DNA of 64,000 nt from contig DATCMB010000019.1 of NCBI GenBank assembly GCA_036563615.1, positions 62,001 to 126,000 of the forward strand, read 5' to 3'. Below the pieces are notes generated by a model. That model was not told where the DNA came from, made no database searches, and saw nothing but the letters and a program-made list of their open reading frames with translations. This document shows positions 17,237 to 25,737 of the stretch, piece by piece; position 1 is the first letter of the stretch; every line of letters begins with the position of its first letter. Position numbers and translations under genes: made by a program. Source of the DNA: Candidatus Binatia bacterium (GTDB lineage: Bacteria > Desulfobacterota > Binatia > UBA12015).

Positions 17237-18895
17237 CTACGTGGCGCTCGGCACCAGGTAGCCCTCGAGGTGCGCGCGCAGCGCGTCCGCGTCCGCGGGC
17301 TGGCTGCGATGTCCGACGTAGCCGTCGGGGCGGATCAGGTAGAGCGTCTCGTGGCCCGCGGCGTAGCGACGGTGCATGGTCTGCTCCGGGTCGAGCAGCA
17401 CGCGCACGCCGCCATCGACGCCCGCCGGCGCCGAGGCGCCGGCGTGCACGAGGCACGGCTCGACGAGGCCGCCGAAGCGCGCCGCCACCTCGCGCGCGCC
17501 GCCCACCAGACGCGAGATCGCCGACGCGTCCGCGCCGGAGAGGCCGCCGAACGCGAGCAGCACGTGGCGCGTCCCGCGCAGCACGTCGAAGAGCTGGGTC
17601 GGCTTGCCGCTCGCCGCGTCGACCAGCGACGCGTCCGGAGCGCGGCTTCCTTGCTTGACGCCGTAGCCGAGCAGCCAGCTCGTCGCCGCGACGCCGCGCT
17701 GCTCGCCGCAGATCGGGCTCGCGCCGTAGTCGATCTCGAGCTCGGCCATCGTCGACGCCATCTTCGCGCGGACGAGATCGAACGACGCGAGCAGCGGCAC
17801 GATGCGCTTGCGCAGCTCCTGCGCGATCGGGTTGCGCAGCGTCGCGACGCGCGTCATCGCGGCCGCGTTGCGCAGCACGACCTCACCGACCGCGCTGCGC
17901 TCGACGTCGTAGCTGTCGAGCAGCACCTCGCGCGCGCGTCCGGCGTGGAACAGGCCGAGCTTCCAGCCGAGGTTGTAGGCGTCCTGCAGGCCGGTGTTCA
18001 TCCCCTGGCCGCCGGCCGGGCTGTGAATGTGCGCTGCGTCGCCGGCGAGGAAGACGCGACCGTGTCGGTAGCTCTTCACCTTGCGCTCGTGGATGCGGAA
18101 GCCCGCGAGCCAGAACGGATCGCTCAGCGTGAGGCCGCCCGGGCCGCGCTCGTCGAGGGCGGCCTGCGCCTGCTCGAGCGTCGGATCCGGCGGGTGCTCC
18201 ATGCCGCGCGCGAAGCCGACGTCGGCCACGAGACGGAAGCGGCCTGGCGCGATGGGGAAGAAGGCGATGACGCCCTTCCTGTGCCAGAACACCGAGATCT
18301 CGTCGGACGGCAGCGGGCCGTGCACGCAAGCGTCGGCGAGGATCCAGTCGTTGGGCTCGACCTCGCCCGAGAACTCGATGCCGAGCTCGTGGCGCGTGGT
18401 GCTGTGCGCGCCGTCGCAGCCGAGCAGCCAGGGCGTGCGCAGGGTCTCCTCGCTGCCGTCGGCGTGGCGAATCGTCGCCGTCACGCCGTCGGCGTCCGGA
18501 CGGATGGAGATCGCCTCGGTGCGTCGCTCGACGGTCACGCCGCGCGCCGCGAGCTGCTCTTCGAGCACGCGCTCGGTCTCGCTCTGCGGGATCATGAGGC
18601 TGTACGGGTAGGGGCTCTCGAGGCCGTCGAACGTCGTGTGCACGAGACGCTTGCCGTCCGCGTACATCGCCGCCGCGTGCGCCGGCATGCCGGCCGCGAG
18701 GAACGGCGCCGCGCCGACCATGTCGTCGAGCGCCTCGAGCGAGCGGCTCCACAGCGTCAGCGCCTTCGACTTGTCCGTCCGCCCTTCGTTCTTGTCGATG
18801 ATGCGGCAGGTGAGCCCGTGCCGAACGAGCTCGATCGCCATCGCAAGCCCGACCGGACCTGCGCCGATCACCAACGCGTCCACCGGTGCCTTCAT
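17237..18895 (-). CDS. FAD-dependent aromatic-ring monooxygenase
   Basis: This 552-residue group A flavin monooxygenase has the N-terminal dinucleotide fold GAGPVGLAMAIEL (about residues 11-23), the WLLGCDGAHSTTR DG motif near 165, and the GRVFLAGDAAHIHSPAGGQGMN GD motif near 290. A C-terminal thioredoxin-like domain follows, as in phenol or polyketide hydroxylases (TfdB/RdmE type). It would hydroxylate an aromatic substrate using NAD(P)H and O2. ATG 18895 is preceded by GGAGG and was preferred to an upstream ATG at 18909. The gene is convergent with the acyl-CoA dehydrogenase run. Confidence 0.9.
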   Translation of the reverse strand: MKAPVDALVIGAGPVGLAMAIELVRHGLTCRIIDKNEGRTDKSKALTLWSRSLEALDDMVGAAPFLAAGMPAHAAAMYADGKRLVHTTFDGLESPYPYSLMIPQSETERVLEEQLAARGVTVERRTEAISIRPDADGVTATIRHADGSEETLRTPWLLGCDGAHSTTRHELGIEFSGEVEPNDWILADACVHGPLPSDEISVFWHRKGVIAFFPIAPGRFRLVADVGFARGMEHPPDPTLEQAQAALDERGPGGLTLSDPFWLAGFRIHERKVKSYRHGRVFLAGDAAHIHSPAGGQGMNTGLQDAYNLGWKLGLFHAGRAREVLLDSYDVERSAVGEVVLRNAAAMTRVATLRNPIAQELRKRIVPLLASFDLVRAKMASTMAELEIDYGASPICGEQRGVAATSWLLGYGVKQGSRAPDASLVDAASGKPTQLFDVLRGTRHVLLAFGGLSGADASAISRLVGGAREVAARFGGLVEPCLVHAGASAPAGVDGGVRVLLDPEQTMHRRYAAGHETLYLIRPDGYVGHRSQPADADALRAHLEGYLVPSAT

Positions 18896-19147
18896 TGCGC
18901 CCTCCATTGCCGAGTCACCGGAGCGAAATGTCGACGGGAAGCGAGGGGGACGTCCACTCGGCGAAATTACGCAGATCCGCGCGCGTGACCCCCGGTTCGC
19001 GCGGAGCAGAAGATTCATCGGTCGGAGGCGAGCGCATCTTGACACGCGGAACGCATCTCGGCCTGCTGAATGAGGCACCCTGCCCGAGAGGAGCCGTTGC
19101 GTCGCATCCGACGTGCGACGGCGCGCGGGCAGGAGAAAGGAGCCGCC

Positions 19148-19354
19148 ATGAACCACTCACCACGGAGCGCAGAACCCTCACCCTCCCCCGGGCGGCCGCG
19201 TCGCCGTCGACCTTGGCACCAAGCGGTCGCGCTCGCGGTCTTGCTCGCCGCCGGGCTCGCCTTGACCGGTTGCCCCGAGCGCGACGGACCCGCCGAACGT
19301 GCGGGCGAGGAGGTCGACGAGGCCGTCGACGACATGAAGGACGCGATCGACTGA
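19148..19354 (+). CDS. Small lipoprotein with acidic C-terminus
   Basis: The 68-residue product has a basic, Pro/Arg-rich N-terminus, a hydrophobic helix (VALAVLLAAGLALTGC) with a clear lipobox (LTGC), and only about 25 mature residues, which are strongly acidic (EEVDEAVDDMKDAID) and probably helical. It should be anchored in the envelope. No family is recognised, but very short lipoproteins of this kind are common near stress genes. GGAGAAAGGAG sits seven bases before the ATG. A hairpin follows the stop at once. Confidence 0.7.
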   Translation: MNHSPRSAEPSPSPGRPRRRRPWHQAVALAVLLAAGLALTGCPERDGPAERAGEEVDEAVDDMKDAID

Positions 19355-19359
19355 TCGCG

Positions 19360-19381
19360 CGCCGCACGCGAGCGTGCGGCG
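19360..19381 (+). terminator. Terminator-like hairpin after the small lipoprotein gene
   Basis: CGCCGCACG and CGTGCGGCG pair perfectly (9 bp) around the loop CGAG, starting six bases after the stop codon. There is no clear T-run downstream. Confidence 0.5.
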
Positions 19382-19549
19382 GCTGCTCGAGCGGCGCTTG
19401 CGCGGTTGCAAGCGTCGCGGCTTCCTTGCAGCCGTGCCGAATCCACCGATGCCATAACCGCGCGAACGCTCTGGAGAAATCCTTGGCGTCGGTGGCACGG
19501 AAGGTGCTGCCGCGGATGCGCTCCGCACCGCTCGCGACGCCTCCCGCCG

Positions 19550-19567
19550 CATATTTGGAGCATATTT
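19550..19567 (+). promoter_or_regulatory. GCATATTT direct repeat, one helical turn apart
   Basis: GCATATTT occurs at 19550-19557 and again at 19560-19567, so both copies lie on the same DNA face. Such AT-rich octamers are rare in this GC-rich sequence. They lie about 205 bases before the cyclase start and could be activator sites or part of a promoter. Confidence 0.4.
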
Positions 19568-19771
19568 AGAGATTGACGACTGGCAGATCGGCCCCGTCTG
19601 CCGTATGCTCACGCACTTCCGGGACGGGGGAGTTGGACGACGTGTTTGAGGCCCGGACGCGGCGTCGACGTACCCCCTGCGGTGCGTCGACGCCGCACCC
19701 TGATGGCCGCGAGCTGCGCCGCGCTACCCCGACGTCCGGCCGCCTGATACGACGCACGCCGGAGGCGGTCC

Positions 19772-22700
19772 GTGTCCGTCATCCTCTGTCCGCGCTGCAG
19801 CCATGCCGCCGAAGCGACGGCGCGCTTCTGTGAAGCGTGCGGCGCCGTCTTGCCGCCATCGTGTCCGGCGTGCGGCAAGGTCGCGAGCGTCGGTGCTCGC
19901 TTCTGCGCGGCCTGCGGGACCGCGCTGCCCGCGCAGCCGACGCCGCCCGCGCGCGACGTTCCGCGCGCCTACACGCCGCGCCATCTCGCCGAGAAGATCC
20001 TCACCCAGCGCGCCGCGCTCGAGGGCGAGCGCAAGCAGGTGACGGTGATGTTCGTCGACCTCAAGGGCTCGATGGAGATCGCCGAGGAGGTCGACCCCGA
20101 GGAGTGGCACGGCATCATGGACCGCTTCTTCGCGATCGTCAGCGACGCCGTGCACCGCTTCGAGGGCACCGTCAATCAATACACGGGCGACGGCGCGATG
20201 GCGCTCTTCGGCGCGCCGATCGCGCACGAGGACCACGCCGAGCGTGCCTGCCTCGCGGCGCTCGAGCTCTCGGCCGGTCTCGCGCGCTACGGCGACGAGC
20301 TCCGTCGCGAGCGCGGGATCGCTCTCGCGGCACGCATCGGGCTCAACTCGGGCGAGGTCGTGGTCGGACGCATCGGCGACGACCTGCGGATGGACTACAC
20401 GGCGCAGGGCCACACGGTCGGCCTCGCGTCGCGCGTCGAGCAGCTCACGACGCCGGGGCGCGTATACTTGACGGAGCACGTCGCGGCGCTGGTGGCGGGA
20501 CGCTTCCGGCTGCGCGACCTCGGTCCGCACCGCATCCGCGGCGTCCGCGAGCCGGTCGGCATCTTCGAGCTCGAAGGCGTCGGCGCGCTGCGCACGCGGC
20601 TCGAGCTCTCGCGTGCGCGCGGCTTCTCGTCGTTCGTCGGCCGGCACGCCGAGAGCGCGCGCCTCGACGCGGCCCTCGCGCGCGCGCTCGGCGGTCGCGG
20701 CGGCGTGGTCGCGGTGGTCGGGGACGCGGGGCTTGGCAAGAGCCGGATGTGCTTCGAGCTCGCCGCGCGTGCGCGCGCAGCCGGCGTCGCGGTGCACGAG
20801 GCGCACGCGGTGCCGTACGGACGCGCCGTTCCCTTCCTCCCCGTGCAGGAGCTGCTGCGCGGCGTGCTGGGCGTCCTCGACGGCGATTCCGCAGAGGAAG
20901 CGCGTCGCAAGATCGCCGGCACGCTGCTGCTGCACGACCGCACGCTGCACGACGCGCTGCCGCTCGTCTTCGACTTCCTCGGCGTCGCCGATCCTCGCGA
21001 CGCGGCGCCGCGCGTGGCGGATCCCGACGCCGTCCAGCGGCGGCTGCTCTCGATCTTCCAGTCGCTGATCCGCGCCCGCGCAGCGCGCGAGCCGCTGCTC
21101 CTGCTGGTCGAGGACCTGCACTGGCTCGACGCGGGAAGCGAAGCGTTCCTGCGCGCGCTCGCCAGCATGGCGTCGGACGCGCGCGTGCTGCTGCTCGTCA
21201 ACTTCCGCCCCGAGTACGCTTCCGACTGGACGAGCGAGCCTGCGTGCGAGTGCTTGACGCTTGCGCCGCTCGAGCCCGAGGCGAGCGCGCAGCTCCTCGC
21301 CGAGCTGCTCGGTACGGATCCCGCGCTCGGCGAGCTCGCGCGGCGGATCACCGAGCGCACGGCGGGCAATCCGTTCTTCATCGAGGAAACGGTGCGTGCG
21401 CTCGCCGACGAAGGACACCTCGTCGGGACGCGCGGCCGCTACCGGCTCGTCGAGGGTCTGCCCGATCCCGTGCTGCCGGGCACCGTGCAGGCGGTGCTCG
21501 CGGCGCGCATCGACCGGCTGCCCGAGAACGAGAAAGCCCTGCTGCAGACCGCCGCCGTGATCGGCAAGCGCTTCGTGCGGACGGTGCTCGAGCGCATCGC
21601 CGAGGTCCCGACGACGGCGCTCGAGACGGCTCTCGCGACGCTCGAGCGGCTCGAGTTCGTGCACGCGGAGGCGCGCGAGGGCGGCGAGGAAGCGTACGCC
21701 TTCAACCACCCGCTCACGCAGGAGGTCGCGTACCGCTCGCAGCTCGGTGCGCGGCGCGCGCGCGTGCACGCCGCGGTGGCGCGCGCGCTCGAGGAGCTGC
21801 ACGCGGAGCGGATCGACGACGTCGCGGCGCTGCTTGCGCACCACCACGAGCACGCCGGCGATCTGCTCGCGGCGGCGCGCTGGACGCGACGCGCGGCCGA
21901 GCGCGCGACGCGCAGCGACGTCGGCGAGGCGGCGCGGCTCTGGCAGAAGGCGCGCGCGCTGGTCGCGAAGCTGCCGGAGGATCCGCAGACGGTCGAGATC
22001 GCGATCTGGGCGAGCATCCAGCTCCTCAACCTCGGCTGGCGCTCGGGGCTCACCGACGCGGAGGCCGAAGCGCTCTTCCGCTCGGGCATCGAGCTCGCAA
22101 GGCGCAGCGGCGACCAGGGTGCGGTCGCGGGTTTCCTCGTCACCTACGGAGCGGTGCGCGGTCTTTCGGGCGCGGGCGAGGAGGCGCTCGAGCTGATCTC
22201 CGAGGCGGTGCGGGTCGTCGAGCACGCGAACAGCCCGGAGACGGCGCTGTCGATCCAGTGCGCGCTCGTGCAGACGCAGATCATGGTCGGTCGCCTGCGC
22301 GACGCGCTCGCGACGATCGAGCTCGGGCTTGCGCGCACGTCCGCGCAACCGGGGCTCGGCAGCGACCGCACGGGCTTCGACACCCACAGCTGGCTCCTGA
22401 TGTCGCGCGGCGGCGTCCGCGTCGACGCGGGCGACCTGCGCAGCGCGGCGCGTGACCTCGAGCAGAGCAGCGAGCTCGCGCAGGCGATGCGCGAGAAGGA
22501 GATCCTCGGCTGGTCGTACGAGATGCGCGCCAAGCTCGCGCACTGGCTGTGCGACTACGACGGCGCGCTCGCGTGCGCGCGCCAGTCGGTGCAGATCGCC
22601 GAAGAGATCGGCAGCGCCTTCTCGCAGGCGTCGGCGTGGGGACGGCTCGGCTGCGCGCTGTTCGACCGCAAGCAGTGGGACGAGGCGGCCGCCGCGCTCG

Positions 22701-23155
22701 AGCGCGCGCTCGACGTCATCCGCACGCGGCGCACGTTCCTGCACTGGGAGCCGGGCTCGCTCGCGCAGCTCGCGGAGATCTACGCCGCGCAGGGACGGCA
22801 CGACCGCGCGCAGCAGATGGCGCGCGACGCGGTCGAGCTCGCCGCGCAGCGCGGCGCGTCCCTCGTCGAGCTGATGGCGCAGCTCTCGCTCGCGCGCGTG
22901 CTGCTCGCGAGCGGACGGCGTGCGGTGCGCGACGAGGTGCGCGCGCTGCTCGATCGCGCGGCGGACGGCATCGTCCGCACCGGCGCCGAGAGCTGGATCC
23001 CGGTCGTCGAGCTGGAGCGTGCGCGCCTCGCGCAGCTCGCCCGCGACGACGAGGCGCGGCGTCGCGCGCTGGTCCGCGCGCGCGACGGCTTCGCCGCGAT
23101 CGGCGCGGATGCGCGCGCGCAGGAGGTCGCGGCCGAGCTCGCGGCGTTTGCTTGA
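19772..23155 (+). CDS. Adenylate/guanylate cyclase-ATPase-TPR signalling protein with double zinc ribbon
   Basis: The 1127-residue protein starts with two CX2C-X10-CX2C zinc ribbons (Cys6, 9, 20, 23 and Cys31, 34, 45, 48). A class III nucleotide cyclase domain follows (about residues 85-265) with the metal Asp in MFVDLKGSM and YTGDGAMALFG. An AAA/STAND-type ATPase comes next, with Walker A GDAGLGKS (about 317-324) and Walker B LLLLVEDLHWLD (about 446-457). The C-terminal 500 residues are helical TPR-like repeats. It could couple a protein or ligand signal to cAMP/cGMP synthesis. The start is a GTG in a region poor in other choices. Confidence 0.9.
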   Translation: MSVILCPRCSHAAEATARFCEACGAVLPPSCPACGKVASVGARFCAACGTALPAQPTPPARDVPRAYTPRHLAEKILTQRAALEGERKQVTVMFVDLKGSMEIAEEVDPEEWHGIMDRFFAIVSDAVHRFEGTVNQYTGDGAMALFGAPIAHEDHAERACLAALELSAGLARYGDELRRERGIALAARIGLNSGEVVVGRIGDDLRMDYTAQGHTVGLASRVEQLTTPGRVYLTEHVAALVAGRFRLRDLGPHRIRGVREPVGIFELEGVGALRTRLELSRARGFSSFVGRHAESARLDAALARALGGRGGVVAVVGDAGLGKSRMCFELAARARAAGVAVHEAHAVPYGRAVPFLPVQELLRGVLGVLDGDSAEEARRKIAGTLLLHDRTLHDALPLVFDFLGVADPRDAAPRVADPDAVQRRLLSIFQSLIRARAAREPLLLLVEDLHWLDAGSEAFLRALASMASDARVLLLVNFRPEYASDWTSEPACECLTLAPLEPEASAQLLAELLGTDPALGELARRITERTAGNPFFIEETVRALADEGHLVGTRGRYRLVEGLPDPVLPGTVQAVLAARIDRLPENEKALLQTAAVIGKRFVRTVLERIAEVPTTALETALATLERLEFVHAEAREGGEEAYAFNHPLTQEVAYRSQLGARRARVHAAVARALEELHAERIDDVAALLAHHHEHAGDLLAAARWTRRAAERATRSDVGEAARLWQKARALVAKLPEDPQTVEIAIWASIQLLNLGWRSGLTDAEAEALFRSGIELARRSGDQGAVAGFLVTYGAVRGLSGAGEEALELISEAVRVVEHANSPETALSIQCALVQTQIMVGRLRDALATIELGLARTSAQPGLGSDRTGFDTHSWLLMSRGGVRVDAGDLRSAARDLEQSSELAQAMREKEILGWSYEMRAKLAHWLCDYDGALACARQSVQIAEEIGSAFSQASAWGRLGCALFDRKQWDEAAAALERALDVIRTRRTFLHWEPGSLAQLAEIYAAQGRHDRAQQMARDAVELAAQRGASLVELMAQLSLARVLLASGRRAVRDEVRALLDRAADGIVRTGAESWIPVVELERARLAQLARDDEARRRALVRARDGFAAIGADARAQEVAAELAAFA

Positions 23156-23218
23156 CGCGCATCGCGACGCGGCAGCACGACGCGGCAACACGACGCCGCG
23201 GCTCGACGCGAGGCCGCA

Positions 23219-23233
23219 GCACGGGCGCCGTGC
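23219..23233. terminator. Short hairpin between convergent cyclase and pirin genes
   Basis: GCACGG and CCGTGC form a 6-bp stem with a three-base loop in the 90-base convergent gap. The same gap also repeats CACGACGC twice. The terminator role is inferred from position. Confidence 0.35.
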
Positions 23234-23245
23234 CGCAGGCGCGCG

Positions 23246-23950
23246 TCAGGCGAGGTCGAAGAGCAGGGCCTCCGCGGACGTGCGCGCGACGATCTCGACC
23301 TTCGGCTCGTCGCTCACCGCGAGCCCGTCGCCCGCGCGCAGCCGCTCGCCGAGCGCCTCGACCTCGCCGCGCACGATCTGCAGCCACGCGTGACGTCCGG
23401 GCGCGAGCGTGTGCGTGACGCTCTCGCCGGGCTCGAGTAGCGTCGCGTAGAGGGACACGTCCTGGTGGATCTGCACCGCGCCGTCGCCGCCGGCGCTGCC
23501 CTCGCGCGAGGCGATGCGGCGCAGCGTGCCGCGGCGCTCGGCCTCGGGGAAGGCGCGCTGCTCGTAGGTCGGCTCGAGGCCGCGCCGCTCGGGCAGGATC
23601 CAGATTTGCAGGAGGTGCAGCTCCTCGCGCAGCGGGTTCATCTCGCTGTGGGTGACGCCGGTGCCCGCCGTCATGCGCTGGATCTCGCCCGGACGGACGA
23701 CGCCGTGGTTGCCCATGCTGTCGCGGTGCTCGACCGCGCCCGAGATCACCCAGGTGAGGATCTCCATGTCGCGGTGCGGGTGCGGGCCGAAGCCGCGGAG
23801 CGGCGCGACGCGGTCCTCGTTGATCACGCGCAGGGAGCGAAAGCCCATGTGCGCCGGGTCGTAGTAGTCGGCGAACGAGAAGGTGTACCGCGTGTCGAGC
23901 CAGCCGTGGTCGAAGTGTCCGCGCTCCTCGCTGCGTCGTAGAGACTTCAT
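23246..23950 (-). CDS. Pirin-family protein (cupin, possible quercetinase)
   Basis: The 234-residue bicupin has the pirin signature: FSFADYYDPAHMGF, then GFGPHPHRDMEILTWVISG, containing metal-ligand histidines, and the MTAGTGVTHSEMNP segment. The second cupin lobe (about residues 145-230) has LAPGRHAWLQIVRGEVEALG. Pirins bind iron and some cleave quercetin with O2. ATG 23950 is preceded by AGGAGG, and the long in-frame extension beyond it is non-coding. It is transcribed convergently with the cyclase and divergently from the coiled-coil secreted protein. Confidence 0.9.
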   Translation of the reverse strand: MKSLRRSEERGHFDHGWLDTRYTFSFADYYDPAHMGFRSLRVINEDRVAPLRGFGPHPHRDMEILTWVISGAVEHRDSMGNHGVVRPGEIQRMTAGTGVTHSEMNPLREELHLLQIWILPERRGLEPTYEQRAFPEAERRGTLRRIASREGSAGGDGAVQIHQDVSLYATLLEPGESVTHTLAPGRHAWLQIVRGEVEALGERLRAGDGLAVSDEPKVEIVARTSAEALLFDLA

Positions 23951-24081
23951 CTGGTGCCTCCTGTCGCGTCCCCCCGAGAGCACTCTACGCGACCGCCGGA
24001 GCTGAAGCGTCGCCTTGGCGCCGAAAAGCGACGGCCGCGCAGGCTCGCGCGCGCGCCGGGCGCCGGCTAGGGTCACGGGCC

Positions 24082-24810
24082 ATGCGAGGGTCGAGCTGGA
24101 GCGACTTTCGTCCCCGACGCGCGTGGGTGGTGGCGGCCGCCTGCGCAGCCGTGCTGACGCTGCACGTCGCCGGCGCGCACGCCGACGAGCTCGAGGATCT
24201 GCGCCGCGAGAACGCGCGTCTGCGCGCCGAGGTCGAGACGCTGCGCCGCCAGCTCGCCGAGCGCGACGCCGCAGCGCCGACGAGTCCCGCGACGGGCGCG
24301 GGCGGCGTCGAGCAGATCCTGGTCGCGAGCCGGGTTTCGCTCGACGTGCGGCGCGACGAGGCGAGCGGCGCCGAGACGATCGCGAGCGAGTGGTACCGCA
24401 CGACCGAAGGCGGCACGCTGCCGCGCAAGGAGTGGTTCCAGCTCTCCGCGCGCCGGGCGGCGGACGGCGCGGTCGAGGGGCCGTGGCTGTCGGTCGAGCG
24501 CCACGGCGGCGGCGGCACGCTCAAGGTCGACGCCGGGAGCTTGACGATCGACGGGCGCTCGTTCCCGTGCCCCGCGGCGGACTACGAGAGCGAGCGCAAG
24601 AGCCGCCAGGTCCTGCACGCCTCGACCAGCTCGCGCAGCGAGCGCTTCCGCTGCACGCTGCCCGCCGAGGCCCTGCAGCTCGCGGCGCGCGGACGCGACG
24701 TGCGCTTCACCGCAGGCGCCGTCGACTTCGAGCTCACCGACGAGCACGTCGCCGCCTTCGCCGCGCTCGCGGTGCGGCTCGAGCGCGGCGCGCAGCCAGC
24801 GACGCCGTAG
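24082..24810 (+). CDS. Secreted protein with N-terminal coiled coil, unknown function
   Basis: No family recognised. The 242-residue product has an Arg-containing N-terminus and signal peptide (AVLTLHVAGAHA cut site expected). A 30-residue leucine-heptad coiled coil follows directly (ELEDLRRENARLRAEVETLR), then a mostly beta domain of about 150 residues with VSLDVRRDE, EWYRTTEGG and RFTAGAVDFELT. Two cysteines (FPCPA and FRCTL) could form a disulfide. The coiled coil suggests oligomerisation in the periplasm. It ends 5 bases before the endonuclease III start and is probably co-transcribed with it. Confidence 0.65.
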   Translation: MRGSSWSDFRPRRAWVVAAACAAVLTLHVAGAHADELEDLRRENARLRAEVETLRRQLAERDAAAPTSPATGAGGVEQILVASRVSLDVRRDEASGAETIASEWYRTTEGGTLPRKEWFQLSARRAADGAVEGPWLSVERHGGGGTLKVDAGSLTIDGRSFPCPAADYESERKSRQVLHASTSSRSERFRCTLPAEALQLAARGRDVRFTAGAVDFELTDEHVAAFAALAVRLERGAQPATP

Positions 24811-24814
24811 CCGC

Positions 24815-25552
24815 ATGGCGCTCGTCGCGACCCGAAGCCCGCGCGCGACGCGCCGGCGTCCGCCGCGACCTCCGCGATCGCAGCGCCCGGGACCGGTCAC
24901 GAACGCGAACGTGAGCCGCGTCCTCGGCATCCTGCGACGCGAGCACGACGGCTGGAACGCGCCCGTCGTGACCTTCATCAGCACGAGCACGGGCGATCCG
25001 TACCGCACGCTGACGTCGTGCATCCTCTCGCTGCGCACGCGCGACGAGGTGACGGCAAAGGCGTCGGAGCGTCTGTTCGCGCTCGCCGACTCGCCGGCGA
25101 AGCTCGCCGCGACGCCCGAGGACGTGCTCGCCAAGGCGATCTACCCGGTCGGCTTCTACCGCACCAAGGCGCGGACGCTGCGCGAGATCGGACGCTTGCT
25201 CGTCGAGCGCTGGGCGGGACGCGTGCCGGACGAGATCGACGACCTGCTGACGCTGCCCGGCGTCGGCCGCAAGACGGCGAACCTCGTGCTGGTCGAGGCG
25301 TACGGCAAGCCCGGCATCTGCGTCGACACGCACGTCCACCGGATCAGCAACCGCTGGGGCTACGTCAAGACCAAAACCCCGGAGCAGACGGAGATGGCGC
25401 TGCGCGCGAAGCTGCCGGCGAAGCACTGGCTCGAGATCAACGCGCTGCTGGTCGCGTTCGGCCAGACCATCTGCCACCCGACGTCGCCGCGCTGCTCGGT
25501 CTGTCCGATCGCGCGCTACTGCCCGCGTATCGGCGTCGTGCGAAGCCGCTAG
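24815..25552 (+). CDS. nth: Endonuclease III (DNA glycosylase/AP lyase)
   Basis: The 245-residue protein carries the helix-hairpin-helix LPGVGRKTANLVL with catalytic Lys, the catalytic Asp in GICVDTHVHRI, and a C-terminal [4Fe-4S] cluster loop C-X6-C-X2-C-X5-C (CHPTSPRC, CPIARYC). It removes oxidised pyrimidines and cleaves the abasic site. The first 25 residues are Arg/Pro-rich and unusual; internal starts such as the GTG near residue 28 (VTNANVSRV) would give a more standard length. It follows the secreted coiled-coil protein by 5 bases. Confidence 0.92.
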   Translation: MALVATRSPRATRRRPPRPPRSQRPGPVTNANVSRVLGILRREHDGWNAPVVTFISTSTGDPYRTLTSCILSLRTRDEVTAKASERLFALADSPAKLAATPEDVLAKAIYPVGFYRTKARTLREIGRLLVERWAGRVPDEIDDLLTLPGVGRKTANLVLVEAYGKPGICVDTHVHRISNRWGYVKTKTPEQTEMALRAKLPAKHWLEINALLVAFGQTICHPTSPRCSVCPIARYCPRIGVVRSR

Positions 25553-25737
25553 CGAGCGCTCAGGCGCACGCGATGCGCCATCCGCTGGCGCAGGCGCGAT
25601 TTCTTTGGCTTCGTGAGCGTCCCGCCGATGTAGCGGTGGAGGTTGGCGATGGGAGGGTTGCGTCCGCATCCGGCGCCGCGGCGGCGGCGCGACGAAGAAC
25701 GCCACCCGGATTCGACGGTCCGGGGGCGACGGACTCC

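Larger units (their letters stand above)
19355..19771. other. Intergenic region with terminator hairpin and AT-rich repeat
   Basis: This 417-base gap holds no convincing gene. It contains the post-stop hairpin at 19360, the GCATATTT direct repeat at 19550, and a 6-bp stem-loop (GGCAGA/TCTGCC, 19582-19602). The latter two fall in the presumed leader and promoter region of the large cyclase gene. Confidence 0.5.

Noticed and set aside
19572..19610. TTGACG at 19573 as a -35 promoter box
   Set aside because: The nearest AT-rich -10-like hexamer (TATGCT, 19604) is about 25 bases away, too far; TTGACG is also a common coding hexamer in this genome.
19724..23191. A 1155-residue minus-strand open frame
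   Set aside because: It lies exactly opposite the cyclase/ATPase gene and is Arg/Ala/Val/His-rich without domains, as expected from GC-rich antisense.
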